Source of the DNA: Leptospira wolbachii serovar Codice str. CDC
GTDB taxonomy: Bacteria > Spirochaetota > Leptospiria > Leptospirales > Leptospiraceae
DNA: 64,000 nucleotides
NCBI RefSeq assembly: GCF_000332515.2
Contig: NZ_AOGZ02000014.1
Coordinates: 2,310,001-2,374,000 of the forward strand
Direction: 5' to 3'
Of the stretch, positions 62,891-64,000 are shown piece by piece (positions within the stretch are counted from its first letter, which is position 1; the number at the start of each line of letters is the position of its first letter). Below the pieces are notes generated by a model, which saw only the letters and a list, made by a program, of their open reading frames with translations, was not told where the DNA came from and did no database searches. The position numbers and the translations under genes are program-made.

Positions 62891-63397
62891 TTAGATGTGT
62901 TTTACGGAAAGCGGAGGGAGGATTGGTCCGCTAGTTTGGATGATTTCCACATACTTTCCATTCACCAAACGGAATGCTTTTTCTGGGCGATCTTTTAAGA
63001 AATAAACAGCTTCCATTCCTTTTTGGCCTGGTGCTTCCATTTTTAGAACCTTACCCCACTCTGTGTAAGTAAGAGTGATGGATTGACCATCTTGGTTGTA
63101 TTCTTTTACGAGTTTTCCATCAAAGTCATACTCAGCCATAGCAATTGGGTTTTTGTCAGTCCAGAACTCAATTAGGTTGAAAATAAAGATATCTAAAAAA
63201 CTTCCAAATCCATAAGCAATGTATAGTGGGAAGATCATTAAAAGGGAACGAAAGAAACCTGCAAGTTTGCCAGAACCAATTTGGATATTTCCGTTAAAGG
63301 AGTAAACTGCTTTGACAGCACCAAATTTTCCAAAACAATTGGAAAGTAAGCCAAAGGACAAAATTCCCACGAGAGATGTTTTTAATATTTTTTTCAT
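62891..63397 (-). CDS. DUF3332-family lipoprotein
   Basis: A 168-residue lipoprotein (LSFGLLSNC). The mature part starts FGKFGAVKAVYSFN and has two hydrophobic stretches (LLMIFPLYIAYGFGSFLDIF) then the NLIEFWTDKNP motif that marks DUF3332 in my recollection. The C-terminal half is soluble beta-strand (LTYTEWGKVLKMEAPG, VNGKYVEIIQTSGP). The function is unknown; a periplasmic location is expected. AGAGG precedes the ATG. Divergent from the MBOAT gene at the window end. Confidence 0.78.
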   Translation of the reverse strand: MKKILKTSLVGILSFGLLSNCFGKFGAVKAVYSFNGNIQIGSGKLAGFFRSLLMIFPLYIAYGFGSFLDIFIFNLIEFWTDKNPIAMAEYDFDGKLVKEYNQDGQSITLTYTEWGKVLKMEAPGQKGMEAVYFLKDRPEKAFRLVNGKYVEIIQTSGPILPPLSVKHI

Positions 63398-63527
63398 TTT
63401 ATACCTCTAAGTTTTTAGCTAGAAAACTAGAAGTATATCATAGGCGATTCTGTTGCCATCTGCAAGCCGAAATGATTGACAGACATATTTTTTCAAAGAG
63501 CCTGGTCTGAATAGAAGGCATATCCCA

Positions 63528-64000
63528 TTGATCTTTTCTGATTTTGAATATTTTGTCTTCTTTCTCTTCGTTTTTTTTACGGTTTGGTACGTATTCCCCG
63601 CCATTTTTTCGAACCAATCTCAAGAAACACGAATCTTACACGTATTCCTACTCATTAGTAGTTATTTCTTTTACATGTCTTGGGACTACCGATTCGGTGC
63701 GCTCATTTTGCTTTCTACTGCCATTGACTATTTTGTAGGACTCAAACTTAGCTCAGAGACTAGGGAAAAAGTAAGATACTACCTCTTACTTTTTAGTTTG
63801 ATTACGAACCTGGTTTTTATTTTAGGCTTTTTTAAATACTATAATTTTCTTGTGACCTCTATCAACACTGTCACCAATCCAATGTTTGGTGCAGATGCAC
63901 TTCCTGTTCTTAAAATCATTCTTCCTGCGGGAATTTCCTTTTTTACCTTCCAATCTTTATCTTATACGATTGATGTATATCGCAGGGAAATCCCGGCTGA
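63528..64000 (+). CDS. MBOAT O-acyltransferase, 3' end outside window
   Basis: The frame from TTG at 63528 (AGAAGG upstream) is open to the window end, giving 157 residues of an AlgI/DltB-type membrane-bound O-acyltransferase. It begins IFSDFEYFVFFLFVFFTVWY, then FLLISSYFFYMSWDYRFGAL and LLSTAIDYFVGLKL. Further along come LGFFKYYNFL and the strongly conserved ILPAGISFFTFQSLSYTIDV then YRREIP. The catalytic His lies beyond the window. Such enzymes transfer acyl groups to surface polysaccharides. A different frame over this area (63544-63738) is a shadow. Confidence 0.88.
   Translation, partial: MIFSDFEYFVFFLFVFFTVWYVFPAIFSNQSQETRILHVFLLISSYFFYMSWDYRFGALILLSTAIDYFVGLKLSSETREKVRYYLLLFSLITNLVFILGFFKYYNFLVTSINTVTNPMFGADALPVLKIILPAGISFFTFQSLSYTIDVYRREIPA

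Noticed and set aside
63544..63738. 64-codon frame at the right edge
   Set aside because: Out of frame with the MBOAT gene, which has the conserved family text from 63528 onward.
1..64000. CRISPR arrays, tRNA or rRNA genes, insertion sequences, phage genes
   Set aside because: No regularly spaced direct repeats, no cloverleaf or rRNA segments, and no transposase, integrase or phage structural genes were seen.

Overview
The window looks like chromosomal DNA of a Leptospira species, most likely from the saprophytic side of the genus. The grounds are the AT-rich composition, the many lipoproteins with loose spirochaete lipoboxes (LSC, GHC, NNC, SNC), several 7TMR-DISM sensor proteins, Leptospira-type families (DUF5329, DUF3332, DUF1993, SBBP-like lipoproteins) and an OxyR-ahpC-ahpF locus. 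Genus-level placement is from recognition of protein style, not from a search. No rRNA, tRNA, CRISPR array, intact insertion sequence or prophage was seen.

Layout. 1-2.2 kb: two small membrane proteins, a two-domain multicopper oxidase and a SCO-type copper chaperone, all on +. 2.2-12.7 kb: a long minus-strand block holding a 7TM SpoIIE-type phosphatase, a LytTR response regulator, three small lipoproteins, a TonB-dependent receptor, another lipoprotein, ExbB, ExbD, TonB and a LytS-type 7TM histidine kinase. It reads as one sensing and uptake unit with a likely internal promoter near 9.94 kb. 12.8-16 kb: oxyR, ahpC and ahpF (peroxide defence), with a clear promoter and inverted repeat before ahpC. 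16-18.8 kb: a hybrid histidine kinase and a hypothetical gene. 19-27.8 kb: bacterial alpha-2-macroglobulin, PBP1C and an alkaline-phosphatase-superfamily membrane enzyme, overlapping head to tail. 27.8-33.6 kb: TetR, DUF5329, a secreted propeller-like protein, an NmrA-like/AraC divergent pair, and an ECF sigma factor with DUF1304. 33.7-38.9 kb: three tandem paralogous SBBP-like lipoproteins. 38.9-42.1 kb: glgA and pckA, divergent. 42.2-47.5 kb: a frameshifted DUF1761-like gene, an AraC regulator, a GC-rich intergenic repeat and a mosaic 1106-residue lipoprotein. 47.7-54.1 kb: DUF1993, an outer-membrane barrel, a TPM-domain protein and a three-gene lipoprotein/coiled-coil cluster. 54.3-64 kb: an ethanolamine-type permease; an operon of histidine kinase, response regulator, a glutamate-synthase-like gene broken by an in-frame stop, and a 7TM adenylate cyclase; then ssb, a lipoprotein, DUF3332 and the start of an MBOAT acyltransferase that runs off the window.

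The main themes are envelope biology and signalling. Three proteins share a 7TMR-DISM-like sensor but carry three different outputs: histidine kinase, PP2C phosphatase and nucleotide cyclase. The points most worth a second look are the TonB/lipoprotein cluster bracketed by its own LytS kinase and LytTR regulator, a pair of related GC-rich hairpin elements (37.2 and 43.6 kb), two broken genes (57.7-59.3 and 42.2-42.6 kb), the six-bladed Cys-paired propeller at the end of the 1106-residue lipoprotein, and the operator-like palindromes before ahpC, the TetR gene and the 1106-residue lipoprotein gene.
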